A DNA stretch of 64,000 nt. It comes from CAZMZF01 sp964570765. GTDB taxonomy: Bacteria > Zixibacteria > MSB-5A5 > RBG-16-43-9. Numbering within the stretch: the stretch's first letter is position 1; the number at the start of each line of letters is the position of its first letter. Position numbers and translations under genes: made by a program. Under the pieces are notes generated by a model. The model searched no databases. It was not told the DNA's origin and worked only from the letters and a program-made list of their open reading frames with translations. This document shows positions 1 through 6,968 of this stretch, in pieces. The stretch is taken from the NCBI GenBank assembly GCA_964570765.1, contig CAZMZF010000006.1, forward strand, positions 1-64,000. The letters are read 5' to 3'.

Positions 1-132
1 TCAGGGCTAAGGCATTTGCCTTAGACCACCTGAAAGATCAGCCGGTGTGTGTTTTAAGTTCATTTACCTCTTACTGCATATACGAAATCTTCTTTAGATA
101 GATTTAACTAAGACATAATCAAAACATATTTA

Positions 133-927
133 TTAGATCTCTTCTTCTTCATACCCGCTTGTCGGAAACCACAGACCTTTTTCGGTGCCAATGACTGTGC
201 TATAAGAGTGAAGCATCCCGTAGTTGAAGCAGCGAACAGAATACCAGACAATATCTTTGACACGGGAGAGCTCATCTCTTATCTTGTCCGTTACCACCAC
301 ACTGGTTTTATTCTCCGCATGAATTTTCTGAATAACAAAGGCTTGATCTTCCTCAGTTAAAAACGAGTAAACCGGCACTAACGCATGTTTATCCACAATT
401 TCGACTATATCCTCTGGATAGATCTCTTTTTGAGATTCTATTTCCACCGCCACAATACTCAATTGACCAAATAAACCTCCTGGCTTTTCAGGGGCAGATC
501 CGGGAAAAGTAGTGATAATCGGGATTTCCATTTTAAAGATGATCTTCGGGTTTTCCACCACATAAGAAGCTTTAGCCGAGAATGTGCATAGGTATCTGAC
601 CAGACATGTTTGTTTGGATACCGGAGTCTTTTTTTCAACGAAAAAGGGGTAATTAAAATCGATCTTTACTGCTTTAGCTTGAAGCTGGTTCATATAATCC
701 ATAATATTCGCCTGAAGAGTTTTCGTTCCTATGCGGTCTCGATGTTGATGGATAATCTGGATGAATTTATCGATCCAGCGGGCTTCAAACTCCCGGATAA
801 TACGGGCCGAGATAGAGATATTTGCGATTGTTTGATGTCCCTCTGGATTAACCTTCGATGCGACTCTCATTGGAAAGGGCAAATCCCTTATTCCTACATC
901 CACTAAGAATCTTTTTTCCTCAACCAT
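133..927 (-). CDS. FolE2/MptA-family protein with degenerate active site
   Basis: The 264-residue protein follows the tunnelling fold of GTP cyclohydrolase IB (FolE2/MptA) along its length: an N-terminal strand pair, the segment around FVEKKTPVSK (residues 97-105) matching the family's aPVS segment, ITTFPGS (138-144) where the family has its TTLCPCSK segment, and a C-terminal EIVDKHALVPVY (176-187) matching the conserved glutamate region. FolE2 normally makes the first pterin intermediate of folate from GTP using a metal held by a Cys and a His. Here the Cys site reads FPGS and the His site reads GLFGQ, and the HMSRF motif near residue 50 is also absent. The fold call is fairly safe; cyclohydrolase activity is doubtful. 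A GGAGGT ribosome site precedes the ATG. No other folate gene lies nearby. Confidence 0.7.
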   Translation of the reverse strand: MVEEKRFLVDVGIRDLPFPMRVASKVNPEGHQTIANISISARIIREFEARWIDKFIQIIHQHRDRIGTKTLQANIMDYMNQLQAKAVKIDFNYPFFVEKKTPVSKQTCLVRYLCTFSAKASYVVENPKIIFKMEIPIITTFPGSAPEKPGGLFGQLSIVAVEIESQKEIYPEDIVEIVDKHALVPVYSFLTEEDQAFVIQKIHAENKTSVVVTDKIRDELSRVKDIVWYSVRCFNYGMLHSYSTVIGTEKGLWFPTSGYEEEEI

Positions 928-992
928 TTTATACCTCCGATAACATTATAATTTTTCTTCTCATATAGTCAACCTATATTGTGAACAATTTG

Positions 993-1074
993 GCGGGCAA
1001 GGGTGCCCGCCCTACGAAGGATTAATGGATTAATATTCGTAGGCATCTGCCTCAAGCGGACCAGCCCTGCAAAT
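993..1074. repeat. Dispersed palindromic repeat, family C copy 1
   Basis: This 82-bp unit begins with GCGGGCAAGGGTGCCCGC, runs through CCTACGAA and CGTAGGCA, and ends GGACCAGCCCTGCAAA. Similar units occur at 6211-6292 (opposite orientation) and 41923-41990. The outer parts and the CTACGAA/TTCGTAG core are self-complementary, so the unit can form a cruciform or RNA hairpin. It lies between the FolE2-like gene and the GNAT pair. Confidence 0.75.
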
Positions 1075-1107
1075 TTCATTTTGAGATCTCGTTACACGAA
1101 ATCATAC

Positions 1108-1698
1108 TTAATTCTCTTTAACAAAATATCTCATAATCGGTCTGGTCTCAGACCGGCGAAGAACTTCCACAAATCCTACCTGCCGGAACGCAGATGCCAG
1201 ACCTGTATTAGCAAAAACATCAGGGAATTTTCCTTTTTTTGGCTCAATCGGGTAACCTTCGACGATTTTTGCCCCTTTTTTTCTTGCATATTTTACTGCA
1301 GATTTCAGGATTTCGACACTTATACCCTTTTGCCTGAACGGCTTTGCTACAAAAAAACAGACTACTGACCAGACCGGGTTTTCATCAACTCTTTTCAGTA
1401 TCCGGGAGCGTTCCAAAACCGGAAATCTTTCTCTCGGAGCTACCGAACACCAGCCAACTGGTTTCCCATCAGCATAAGCCAAAATACCCGGAATTTCACC
1501 GGAATCAACTATTTTCTTTAGTGCTTTTCTGTTCTTCTCGCCTAATTGCTGCTGCCATTGAGCCCGGGGAAGTCTCCAGAGCATACACCAGCAACCACCG
1601 CAAGCTCCTCTTGCCCCGAATAGGTTTTCAAGGTCTTTCCAGCGTTTGGGAGTCACAGAATGAAACTTTAAATCGGAAATTTTTGGTTTAATAAACAT
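1108..1698 (-). CDS. GNAT family N-acetyltransferase (copy A)
   Basis: This 196-residue protein belongs to the GNAT acetyltransferase superfamily, which transfers an acetyl group from acetyl-CoA to an amine. The acetyl-CoA loop corresponds to the R/Q-x-x-G-x-G/A region, here FRQKGISVEIL (about residues 121-131). A Cys-rich stretch, GACGGCWCM (about 31-39), precedes the fold and is shared with the neighbouring paralog. The substrate cannot be told from sequence. The protein is roughly two-thirds identical by eye to the gene at 1770-2357, so the two arose by tandem duplication. A weak purine-rich ribosome site (AAGAGA) precedes the ATG. Confidence 0.8.
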   Translation of the reverse strand: MFIKPKISDLKFHSVTPKRWKDLENLFGARGACGGCWCMLWRLPRAQWQQQLGEKNRKALKKIVDSGEIPGILAYADGKPVGWCSVAPRERFPVLERSRILKRVDENPVWSVVCFFVAKPFRQKGISVEILKSAVKYARKKGAKIVEGYPIEPKKGKFPDVFANTGLASAFRQVGFVEVLRRSETRPIMRYFVKEN

Positions 1699-1769
1699 AT
1701 AGTCTCTTATGTTGATGCGAAATCGGATATTTCCGACTTTGACGTAATCCTGGTGACCTGCACCAATTT

Positions 1770-2357
1770 TTATTCAATAAAATACCTCATAATCGGTCTG
1801 GTCTCTGACCGGCGGAGAACTTCTTTAAATCCAGCTTTGCGAAATGCGGTTGAAATTCCGGTGAAAGCAATAATACCGAGCTTTTTTCCTTTCTTCGGTT
1901 CGACTGGATAACCTTCAATTATTCTCGCCTTATGTTTTTTGGCGTAATCGATTGCTGCTTCTAACAATTTTATAGCGATTCCGTCTTTTCGGTAAGACCT
2001 ATCCACAGAGAAACATACCACTGACCAGACCGGCTTTTCATCGACCCTTCCCATTATCCGGGAGCGCTCTAAAAGCTGGAACGTTTCCCTCGGGGCTACT
2101 GCGCACCACCCTATAGGTTTCCCGTTTGCATAAGCCAAGATACCCGGAATTTCACCGGAATCAACTATTTTCTTTAGTGCTTTCCTGTTCCCTTCACCTT
2201 TTTGCTTGTTGAATTGGGAGCGGCTCAATCTCCACCACATACACCAGCACCCCCCACAAGCCCCTCTCTCCCCGAACAGTTTTACAAGGTCATTCCAGCG
2301 TTTGGGGGTGAGGGGGTGAAATTTCAGATTAGATAGTTCTGATGGATTAGAAGTCAT
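1770..2357 (-). CDS. GNAT family N-acetyltransferase (copy B)
   Basis: This 195-residue GNAT acetyltransferase is the upstream member of a tandem pair with the gene at 1108-1698. Shared blocks include GACGGCWCM near the N-terminus, SGEIPGILAYA in the middle, and RRSETRPIMRYF at the C-terminus. The acetyl-CoA binding loop is YRKDGIAIKLL (about 122-132), followed by YAKKHKARIIEGYPVEPKKGK. The two genes are about 70 bp apart and read in the same direction, so they may be co-transcribed. No residue shows what is acetylated. Duplicate retention suggests either dosage or divergent substrates, but that is inference. Confidence 0.8.
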   Translation of the reverse strand: MTSNPSELSNLKFHPLTPKRWNDLVKLFGERGACGGCWCMWWRLSRSQFNKQKGEGNRKALKKIVDSGEIPGILAYANGKPIGWCAVAPRETFQLLERSRIMGRVDEKPVWSVVCFSVDRSYRKDGIAIKLLEAAIDYAKKHKARIIEGYPVEPKKGKKLGIIAFTGISTAFRKAGFKEVLRRSETRPIMRYFIE

Positions 2358-2383
2358 TTTTTCTTTTGATTTTTCCTATGATC

Positions 2384-3097
2384 TTAAGATATTACAATTT
2401 CTCTAAATATATCTTCCTCTCGGTTTTTCCAATTTCCAGACCATGAGATATTGAAGTATTTCTCACATTTAGGTGCATTCTCACTATAGACACTGATTTT
2501 TATCTTAGCCTTACCTGGTGAAATACAATCGCGTTGTGAAAAGAATTTTATTTGAGTGTCAAAGAAAAATTTAAGTTCTTCATTATCCTTTTCTAAATAA
2601 AATTGTGATTTTTCAATATCTTTTTGAAAATCGGGGCTTGAGACATGTCCTATGTCACAGAAAATCCTTCTTTTTGGATTTATATTTACAAATTGTTTAG
2701 GCAACTGAATCGGACTTGGATAACTGCCAACAAGCTCGTATTGCCCAACCCAAACCAAATTCACTGGAGAGAAATTCTCTTCTTGTATAAATCTTCCTGA
2801 GCTATCAGCCAACCAAAGTTCTTCTAAGAGTGCTTCACATAATCTAGCTTGGGTACCACCTCTGTTTAAAACCCTAAATCTAAAATAATAAACGAGCGAG
2901 CCATTTACTCTTTTTGTCAAATGACAGTAAGGTGATGTCTGTGAAAATTCTATAACTAGCTTAGGAGCAAACCATTTTCTTTTAATTAACTCGGCAAAAT
3001 AAGGTGCAATTAGAGCACAAACACCCAAGAACAATGCAGTTCCTATCATTACCCAATCTGAAACTTGAAGCATTGATTGAGTCGCAGATTGTTCCAT
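2384..3097 (-). CDS. Membrane-anchored hypothetical protein
   Basis: I do not recognise this 237-residue family. It has one N-terminal membrane segment (about residues 15-36, WVMIGTALFLGVCALIAPYF) followed by a charged stop-transfer sequence (ELIKRKW) and a roughly 190-residue domain rich in alternating hydrophobic residues, consistent with a beta-sandwich. Such a layout resembles single-anchor sensor-like proteins, but no catalytic motif is visible. A GAGGAG ribosome site lies just upstream of the ATG. The gene ends about 26 bp before the start of the GNAT pair and may share its transcript. Confidence 0.65.
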   Translation of the reverse strand: MEQSATQSMLQVSDWVMIGTALFLGVCALIAPYFAELIKRKWFAPKLVIEFSQTSPYCHLTKRVNGSLVYYFRFRVLNRGGTQARLCEALLEELWLADSSGRFIQEENFSPVNLVWVGQYELVGSYPSPIQLPKQFVNINPKRRIFCDIGHVSSPDFQKDIEKSQFYLEKDNEELKFFFDTQIKFFSQRDCISPGKAKIKISVYSENAPKCEKYFNISWSGNWKNREEDIFREIVIS

Positions 3098-3203
3098 TAC
3101 TCTCCTCTTCTTATACTAGTGCGGGAATTGGATTTCATGCACTTAAATTTTCTATTTATAGTAGGGGTGTATAAGCTATACGCCCCTACAAAAAATCCAA
3201 AAA

Positions 3204-3368
3204 TTATTTTATCTCGAAAGTTTCAATGTGAAAACGGATTGCTGATTTCACATTTGAGAGAGCCTCCTCATAAGTATCACCCTGCCCAACTATAACCCCT
3301 TTGAGACCCAAAGGATAAGCTACATAACCATCAGGATGTTTTTCTACGATAATCTTAAATTGTCTCAT
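3204..3368 (-). CDS. HicB-like antitoxin, 54 aa
   Basis: This short ORF encodes a 54-residue protein beginning MRQFKIIVEKHPDGYVAYP and continuing through GQGDTYEEALSNVKSAI, the layout of the partial RNase-H-like fold of HicB-type antitoxins (strand, D/P-G turn, strand, G-x-G-x-T-x-x-E-A helix). HicB normally neutralises the mRNA interferase HicA. A strong AGGAGG ribosome site precedes the ATG. It lies 25 bp downstream of a second, broken HicB-like gene. I see no HicA-like ORF (about 60-80 residues with a GSH motif) on either side, so it is a solitary antitoxin-like protein. Confidence 0.65.
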   Translation of the reverse strand: MRQFKIIVEKHPDGYVAYPLGLKGVIVGQGDTYEEALSNVKSAIRFHIETFEIK

Positions 3369-3393
3369 ATAAATTTCCTCCTAACTTTTACAT

Positions 3394-3599
3394 TTAAACT
3401 TTCACCTCTACCCGGCGGGTAGCAACTGTAAGAGGCATCCCTTTTTCAGCTCGCACCTCCAGACACCCCTTAATTGCTTCTCGAACGTTTTTCCCTGCCT
3501 CTTTTTCTGTTTTGCCCTGACTTATACATCCAGGGATAGATGGACATTCAGCTATATTCATCCGTCTTCATCACGGAATATTATGATAAGGAATTTCAT
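3394..3599 (-). pseudogene. HicB-like antitoxin, frameshifted
   Basis: From an ATG at 3599 with a GGAG ribosome site the frame reads MKFLIIIFRDEDG and then stops. A one-base shift continues the family pattern as MNIAECPSIPGCISQGKT, followed by an EAGKNVREAI helix and a stop at 3394. Joined, the two give the canonical HicB N-terminal signature (DEDG, then AECPSIPGC, then G-K-T-x-x-E-A). The shift sits at about 3559-3562. The second frame has its own ATG at 3561, which would give a 55-residue fragment lacking the first strand. It could be a real lesion, an assembly error, or a short functional variant. Confidence 0.6.
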
Positions 3600-3657
3600 A
3601 CTTTTTTCTCCTTCACTCTAACATCCTACCCAAAAGTCCCAAAAAGTATTTTATCAG

Positions 3658-3725
3658 GTAGGGGCGACCCGTCCTTCAACTCCGCTCAGGACGGTGAGCA
3701 TGTCGAACCGTCGGGTCGCCCCTAC
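3658..3725. repeat. Palindromic repeat, family B (14-bp perfect arms)
   Basis: GTAGGGGCGACCCG at 3658-3671 is perfectly repeated in inverted orientation at 3712-3725, around a 40-bp centre that itself contains partly self-complementary sequence. A shorter version with the same arms is at 13654-13682. It lies just downstream of rpsI, so a transcript leaving rpsI would carry it as a long hairpin and it could act as a terminator or as 3'-end protection. Confidence 0.8.
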
Positions 3726-3749
3726 AAAACCAGATCTTAATTCTTTATC

Positions 3750-4145
3750 TTATCTCTTAGAATACTGGAATCTCTTGCGGGCTTTTATCTGTCCGTATTT
3801 CTTTCTTTCCACCATTCGCGGGTCACGGGTTAAAAGCCCCTGGTCTTTCAAAAGCTTTTTCAGGTTCTCATCTAATTGGGCAAGTGCCCTGGCAATCCCT
3901 AACCTGATAGCTCCTGCCTGTCCGGAAATTCCACCACCTTCGCACTTGCAGATAACATCCATCTTGCCATCCGCCTTAGCCACCTCTAAAGGCTTTAAAG
4001 CATGCTTGATCAGGGCTTCCCTTTGAAGATAGTCTTTCATCTCTTTACCGTTAATGGTTCTCTTTCCATTTCCTGGAACGACAATTCTGACTTGGGCAAC
4101 TGAGGTCTTCCTCCTGCCTGTACCATTATAAACTTTCTTCTCCAA
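3750..4145 (-). CDS. rpsI: 30S ribosomal protein S9
   Basis: This is ribosomal protein S9 (131 residues), a small-subunit protein whose C-terminal tail reaches the P-site tRNA. Family marks are YNGTGRRKTSVAQVRI near the start and the basic tail ending KARKRFQYSKR. An in-frame GTG at 4154 would add three residues, but it lies directly against the AGGAGG ribosome site (4155-4160). The TTG at 4145, nine bases downstream of that site and giving MEKKVYNGTG, is the better start. It follows rplM by about 40 bp, the near-universal L13-S9 operon. Confidence 0.95.
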   Translation of the reverse strand: MEKKVYNGTGRRKTSVAQVRIVVPGNGKRTINGKEMKDYLQREALIKHALKPLEVAKADGKMDVICKCEGGGISGQAGAIRLGIARALAQLDENLKKLLKDQGLLTRDPRMVERKKYGQIKARKRFQYSKR

Positions 4146-4186
4146 AAATTTCACCTCCTAAAAATATCTTTATTAAATTTGACATT

Positions 4187-4615
4187 TCACAATTTTATCG
4201 GGTCAGGCTTCTGAGCTTGATGGGGATGTTTCTCTCCTAAGTAAACAAAAAGCTTGGATAAGATTTTCCTGCCCAATCTGTTATGGGGTAGCATCCCCTT
4301 AACTGAATGGATAAAGACTTCCCTGGGGTTTTCTTTTATCCTTTTTGAAAAGGTCTCTTTTTTCAAACCGCCTGGATACCCGGTATAATGATAGTAAGTC
4401 TTAAGGTCAGCTTTCTTACCGGTCAGGATAACTTTATCACAGTTAATCACTACCACGAAATCACCCTGATCTAAGTGCGGGGTAAATTTTGGCTTACCTT
4501 TTCCTAAGAGGATTTGAGCTACCTTAGAGGCTAATCTCCCTAAAACCTTACCATCAGCATTCACTAAAAACCATCTTTTCTCAACTTCATTTGGCTTAGG
4601 TGTATAAGTTTTCAT
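4187..4615 (-). CDS. rplM: 50S ribosomal protein L13
   Basis: This is ribosomal protein L13 (142 residues), an early-assembling large-subunit protein. Recognisable blocks are WFLVNADGKVLGRLAS near the N-terminus, GDFVVVINC in the middle, and VKGMLPHNRLGR toward the C-terminus. The ATG is preceded by an AAGGAG site. It is the first gene of the rplM-rpsI operon, with a good promoter candidate about 90-115 bp upstream and two small hairpins in the leader. In several bacteria L13 leaders bind L13 for feedback control; whether this one does cannot be told. Confidence 0.97.
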   Translation of the reverse strand: MKTYTPKPNEVEKRWFLVNADGKVLGRLASKVAQILLGKGKPKFTPHLDQGDFVVVINCDKVILTGKKADLKTYYHYTGYPGGLKKETFSKRIKENPREVFIHSVKGMLPHNRLGRKILSKLFVYLGEKHPHQAQKPDPIKL

Positions 4616-4640
4616 CTACTCTCCTTTCCACTTCCATTTC

Positions 4641-4683
4641 ACGTATACGTAATTTCTCTATTTACCGTAAAACGTATAACGGT
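4641..4683 (-). promoter_or_regulatory. rplM leader hairpins
   Basis: The untranslated leader of rplM contains a perfect palindrome ACGTATACGT (4641-4650) and a hairpin with ACCGT/ACGGT arms (4664-4683). The position between promoter and rplM is where ribosomal-protein autoregulatory structures sit. No known L13 leader consensus was matched, so the role is inferred. Confidence 0.3.
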
Positions 4684-4701
4684 TTTAATTAATAAACTTT
4701 C

Positions 4702-4729
4702 AATATAAAATAATAAATAAATTTGTCAA
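4702..4729 (-). promoter_or_regulatory. Sigma-70-type promoter for rplM-rpsI
   Basis: On the minus strand TTGACA (4729-4724) is followed, after a 16-bp AT-rich spacer, by TATATT (4707-4702). The predicted start would leave a leader of about 80 bases before the rplM ATG. Confidence 0.55.
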
Positions 4730-4736
4730 GCAAAAA

Positions 4737-4758
4737 GGGTAGGGGTTAATCCCTACCC
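4737..4758. terminator. Hairpin GGGTAGGG/CCCTACCC
   Basis: Perfect 8-bp arms (4737-4744 and 4751-4758) flank a 6-base loop. The hairpin lies 56 bp beyond the 3' end of the small membrane protein gene at 4815-5174 and just upstream of the rplM promoter. The minus-strand flank has the T-rich stretch CTTTTTGCTTG, so it probably ends that upstream transcript. It also carries the GTAGGG core of the dispersed repeats. Confidence 0.4.
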
Positions 4759-4814
4759 GGTATTTACATCCTGAATAATAACAAGGTGTTATTAACTTTC
4801 TTGTTAATTTAAAA

Positions 4815-5174
4815 TCAAACCGTAGCAGATGGTATCTCTTTTTTCTCCTTCACAATAAGATTAGTAATCAGGGCAATCAAAAACCCATAAATTCCACCCA
4901 TAATCAGAGTTCCCCAGAAGATGGCTGCCCCCTTCATTGAGCCAGTCGGTAAAGCCATAGGTAAAGAGACAATAAGCCCAATCAGCACTCCATGAACCAG
5001 ATAGTTTATCCTCCAGGCTGAGATCCCGATAGTAAAGCCGATCAGAGTTCTACCTAAGATAATTGACCAGACCATATTCGAAGGCATCGGTCCACCACTA
5101 CGAGCTATACTGAAACATACTAATCCTGCGATGAAACCAAGAATTGTTGCAACTAAAATTTTTATTCCTCGCAT
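4815..5174 (-). CDS. Small four-helix membrane protein (paralog 1)
   Basis: This 119-residue protein has four hydrophobic stretches (about residues 5-25, 33-52, 60-80 and 85-108) separated by short polar turns, and ends in a charged KEKKEIPSATV tail. It is a paralog of the 115-residue protein at 5326-5673; both share the pattern TILGFI near the start, WSIIL in the second helix, and VHG in the third. I cannot assign a function; the size and topology suggest a small integral membrane protein. A GGAGGG ribosome site precedes the ATG. Confidence 0.7.
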   Translation of the reverse strand: MRGIKILVATILGFIAGLVCFSIARSGGPMPSNMVWSIILGRTLIGFTIGISAWRINYLVHGVLIGLIVSLPMALPTGSMKGAAIFWGTLIMGGIYGFLIALITNLIVKEKKEIPSATV

Positions 5175-5325
5175 TTTCCCTCCTTTCAGAAATTTGGATT
5201 ATAAAGCCGTCAAGGTCTTGAGACTTCAGCTTTATTTCTTAGTCCCGCCAGAGGCGGAACACTCCAGATTAATGGATTAAAATCCAATCTCAAACTTTTA
5301 GAAATTTTCTTCTGGACTATCTTTT

Positions 5326-5673
5326 CTAAGCCTTAGAGGTCTCAATAGCTTTTTCTCTAATGATAAAATGAGAGATTATTTCAATTAATCCGCCATAAAC
5401 CATACCGGATAACCAGTACCAAAGAAACTTACCCGTAGGGATTGCAGGAAGCGCTGCTGGGAGATAGACAATTGCACCCATAACTATTCCATGCACCACG
5501 AAGTTGAATTTAAAAACTGAAATCCCGATGATAAAACCCAAGAGTGCTCCATCCAGGATAATCGACCAGGCAATCCCGCAGGTCATCCCTTCTGTTCCCC
5601 GGACTAAAAGATAAGCGATGATCCCGAAGATAAATCCTAAAATGGTAGTAACTAAAACCCTGTTTCCACTCAT
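5326..5673 (-). CDS. Small four-helix membrane protein (paralog 2)
   Basis: This 115-residue integral membrane protein resembles its downstream neighbour at 4815-5174: TTILGFIFGIIAYL in helix 1, AWSIILDGALLGFIIGIS in helix 2, and VVHGIVMGAIVYLPAALP in helix 3. The two genes are 151 bp apart in the same orientation, so they look like a tandem duplication that has diverged. No enzymatic or transport motif is visible. A GGAGGGG site precedes the ATG. Confidence 0.7.
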   Translation of the reverse strand: MSGNRVLVTTILGFIFGIIAYLLVRGTEGMTCGIAWSIILDGALLGFIIGISVFKFNFVVHGIVMGAIVYLPAALPAIPTGKFLWYWLSGMVYGGLIEIISHFIIREKAIETSKA

Positions 5674-6210
5674 CTCCCCTCCTTGCGTTAAGGGTTAAAG
5701 GTTTTTCTCTGAGACAACAATGCGAGTAGTCTTTTTAATATTTAATAAATCCAGAAGGGGGTTGTCAAGTAAAAAATTAGAGGCTGCCCTGGATTTTCTG
5801 TTGACAAGTTATTCAAGGCTGAGAGAGCTCTGAGAAAGTAGATGTGATAGGTCGGGCAAGGGGGTGCCCGACCTATCCTACGGTGGCTACGCCAGACGCC
5901 CAAAGGGCGCGGGCTGGCTCGTAGTCTCCGTTGCTTCTCGGACGGAAAATCAGCACCTTACGCTTACGTAGGCGGGGCTCCCAGCCCCGCAAAATGAGTT
6001 TTTTCAATATTATGTAAATTCTTTTGTGTAAATTTTTATTGATTTAGATAAGCAGATAGAGCATATCCAATTAGAGAAAGTCAAGAAAGGAGGGCATGCC
6101 CTATGCGACCCAAATAGGTCAGAGAGTAATTTAGGAATCGTTGGTTGGGAGTCAAGGGGATTTGGAAGTTATGTCAAGCCAATTTAGAGAGAGCTCTGAA
6201 AAAGTATGAT

Positions 6211-6292
6211 TTGCAGGGCTGGTCCGCCTCTGGCGGACTGCCTACGAGTCATAACCCATTGATATTTCGTAGGGTGGGCACCCTTGCCCGCT
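6211..6292. repeat. Dispersed palindromic repeat, family C copy 2
   Basis: This is the inverted-orientation copy of the unit at 993-1074: it starts TTGCAGGGCTGGTCCGCC, passes CTGCCTACGA and TTCGTAGGGTGGGCA, and ends CCCTTGCCCGCT. The middle spacer differs between copies while the self-complementary ends are kept. Confidence 0.75.
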
Positions 6293-6330
6293 TTATTTTA
6301 ACACTTTTTCAGAGACCAAACACAGAGATC

Positions 6331-6394
6331 TTGACATGACCACCCACCTGTTATAATAAAAAAATTATTTGACATCCCCAGAAAAAGATATAAA
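6331..6394 (+). promoter_or_regulatory. Tandem promoter candidates upstream of the HNH-trpS genes
   Basis: A TTGACA at 6331-6336 is followed by TATAAT at 6352-6357 (15-bp spacer, slightly short). A second TTGACA at 6369-6374 is followed by a TATAAA/TAAATT region at 6389-6396. Both point toward the HNH nuclease gene at 6434. Confidence 0.45.
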
Positions 6395-6433
6395 TTAATA
6401 AAAAATATAGTGGTAGGAAGGTGTATTAAGCGT

Positions 6434-6946
6434 ATGAGCAGGCTTTCAGGAAATGTATTAGTTTTAAATCAAAATTATGAGCCCCTCTCGGTTTGCAGTG
6501 TGAGAAGGGCAGTGGTGATGATTTTTTTAGGTAAAGCGGAGATGATCGAGAAAAACGATGGGGAGACGATTCGCTCGATCAGTTTGTCTATACCCATTCC
6601 CAGCGTAGTGCGTTTAGGATTCTATATCAAAGTCCCACCTAAAAGAGTCCTGCTTTCCAGAAAAAACATTATCAAACGGGATGGGCATCGCTGTCAATAC
6701 TGCGGAGAGACTCACCTTCCTATGACTGTGGATCACGTTATACCCAAGATTTTTGGAGGTAAAGATACCTGGGAGAATTTAGTCTGTGCCTGTATTAAAT
6801 GCAACAATATCAAAGGGAATCAAACCCCGGAGCAGGCTGGGTTGAAGCTTTTACGCAAGCCCAAAAGTCCTAATCATATAACCTTTCTCCAGCGATTTAT
6901 TGGCATCTCTGATGACCGCTGGAAACAATATCTTTTTCTGGATTAA
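6434..6946 (+). CDS. HNH endonuclease family protein
   Basis: This protein (170 residues from the ATG at 6434) has an N-terminal domain with VLNQNYEPLSVCSVRRAV and a C-terminal HNH nuclease fold. The fold shows CQYCG and CIKCN zinc pairs bracketing MTVDHVIPKIFGG (first His of HNH) and the Asn-rich WENLV segment. It matches the widespread bacterial HNH family of about 165-185 residues with unknown cellular role; a nick-making DNA activity is inferred from the fold. A GTG at 6410 would add eight residues but overlies the AGGAAGG ribosome site. It stands directly before trpS. Confidence 0.85.
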   Translation: MSRLSGNVLVLNQNYEPLSVCSVRRAVVMIFLGKAEMIEKNDGETIRSISLSIPIPSVVRLGFYIKVPPKRVLLSRKNIIKRDGHRCQYCGETHLPMTVDHVIPKIFGGKDTWENLVCACIKCNNIKGNQTPEQAGLKLLRKPKSPNHITFLQRFIGISDDRWKQYLFLD

Positions 6947-6968
6947 ACAAGGAATTTAAAAGGGAAAA

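Larger units (their letters stand above)
5674..6433. other. 760-bp intergenic region with repeats and promoters
   Basis: This gap lies between divergent genes and contains no convincing ORF. It holds a perfect 12-bp inverted repeat at 5847-5876 (ATAGGTCGGGCA and its complement), a degraded repeat segment around 5880-6000, a family C repeat at 6211-6292, and two TTGACA boxes at 6331 and 6369 that probably serve the HNH-trpS-scpAB transcript. Confidence 0.6.

Noticed and set aside
5880..6000. Possible RNA gene in the GC-rich stretch between the paralogous membrane genes and the HNH gene
   Set aside because: It consists of degraded repeat pieces and has no tRNA-like or known ncRNA fold.
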